From: Pelargonium cotyledonis
Lineage: Eukaryota > Streptophyta > Magnoliopsida > Geraniales > Geraniaceae
Direction of reading: 5' to 3'
DNA: 34,188 nt
Assembly (NCBI GenBank): GCA_036897625.1
Contig: JAYMTA010000226.1
Location: 1-34,188 of the forward strand
Both the position numbers and the translations under genes were made by a program. Positions 33,515 through 34,188 of this stretch are shown here, in pieces; position 1 is the first letter of the stretch; every line of letters starts with the position of its first letter. The notes beneath the pieces are model-generated. The model made no database searches. It had not been told where the DNA came from and saw only the letters and a list, made by a program, of their open reading frames with translations.

Positions 33515-34188
33515 AAAAAGATTCAATTTAGTTACTGAGCTATCCAAAACGTTTCAGTTTAGTTATTGAACTTTCAAGTGTTTCAGAATAGTGTAAAGTT
33601 CACAAAAGTAATTCGAATTAGTCCAAAGTTGGATGAAAACGTTTGACGAAAGGACATTCCGTCAAAAAGGAAGACGGAATCCGTCAACTGCAATGACGTG
33701 TACTTTTTTATTATTTTATTATTATTATTTGTATGTGCCAACTCAACAAAATGGATCCAACTGCAACTCATAAAAAATAGGCCCAAAATTACAATATTGC
33801 TCATTAAGAATTAACAAATTTCCCAACATAACCTTTCTTCAACCTCCAGACCTTCTCCAGCTCAGGTGACCATCTTCAGCTCTTGCGACCGTCTCCAGCT
33901 CAGGCTCCACAAGTCGACATCACTGCCGGTGTTGCCATCGGAGTAGAGAAAGACCGGAGGAGCATCTGCACGTTGCGGTAAGAGGAAGACCACATCTGGC
34001 GGATCTGTGTCGACGGTGGCGCGACGAGATATGGGGTGGATCCATGGTGAACGGAGGTGGCGGAAGTGGTGGACAGAGGTGGCGTTGCATCTGCAAGACG
34101 GAGAAGACGAAGGGCACGGAGCTCCTCCGATTTGGGCACAGATCGGAGCCGGCGGCGGGCTCTGAGGTGTGGGTGTCGCCGGCGGGCT
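33515..34188. mobile_element. Mutator-like non-autonomous element, cut by the window edge
   Basis: The left part repeats 'caatttagttactgagc' and 'cagtttagttattgaac' phrases typical of the terminal regions of this MITE/Mutator-like class. From about 33840 the DNA turns abruptly GC-rich (ctccagctcaggt repeats, then ggcggaagtggtggac and gccggcggcgggct). Such a pattern of AT-rich terminus plus GC-rich filler is seen in Mutator-like elements that have picked up other DNA. The open minus-strand frames in it are probably incidental. The right end is outside the window. Confidence 0.4.

Noticed and set aside
33900-34139. Minus-strand GC-rich frames of 65-79 codons at the window end
   Set aside because: They lie in apparent transposon filler with simple ctccagct-like repeats and show no family motif.
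1-34188. CRISPR arrays, bacterial operons, tRNA or rRNA genes
   Set aside because: No spaced direct-repeat array, no tRNA or rRNA sequence and no prokaryotic gene layout were seen; the MurB has introns and a transit peptide, so it is not bacterial contamination.

Overview
This window looks like nuclear DNA of a flowering plant, most likely a eudicot. It is AT-rich, its genes have many short introns, several proteins match plant-specific families, and non-coding DNA is full of small transposon relics (MITEs, a short non-LTR retroelement, LTR-like scraps). I cannot name the species.

Layout. 1-2330 is intergenic. 2418-2837 (+) is an intronless NF-YB transcription-factor subunit of the NF-YB4/5 type, preceded by short upstream ORFs. 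2838-8457 holds no gene I can support. 8458-11273 (-) is a small split gene for a 90-113 residue protein with a probable organelle-targeting N-terminus and an unfamiliar, very regular C-terminus. 11.3-13.3 kb holds a retroelement copy with a 12-bp target duplication and a MITE. 13323-18470 (-) is a complete 13-exon cyclin H gene (332 aa). Its upstream DNA carries a threefold 121/122-bp tandem repeat and an LTR-like piece. 20381-23713 (+) is a cullin-1-like gene that splices cleanly but ends after the N-terminal half (322 aa). Convergent to it, 24006-24449 (-), is a short membrane-anchored RING-H2 protein whose promoter is tandemly duplicated. A 671-bp Mutator-type MITE with a perfect 10-bp target duplication lies at 24857-25527. 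26600-28203 (+) is a three-exon plastid MurB (343 aa), a peptidoglycan enzyme. Convergent to it, 28476-32565 (-), is a nine-exon monoacylglycerol-lipase/caffeoylshikimate-esterase-like hydrolase (376 aa). The right end is MITE and Mutator-like DNA cut by the window edge.

The genes are ordinary separate plant loci, not an operon: transcription (NF-YB, cyclin H/TFIIH-CAK), ubiquitin ligation (cullin fragment, RING-H2), plastid wall-precursor synthesis (MurB) and lipid/phenylpropanoid ester hydrolysis. All exon models were made by hand from reading frames, splice signals and remembered family sequences; no alignment or transcript data were available.

Most interesting points: the MurB C-terminus and stop codon appear to come from a MITE-like sequence; the cullin encodes only the adaptor-binding half; a small organelle-type protein lies split across 2.8 kb; and two unrelated genes each use a short GC-AG intron.
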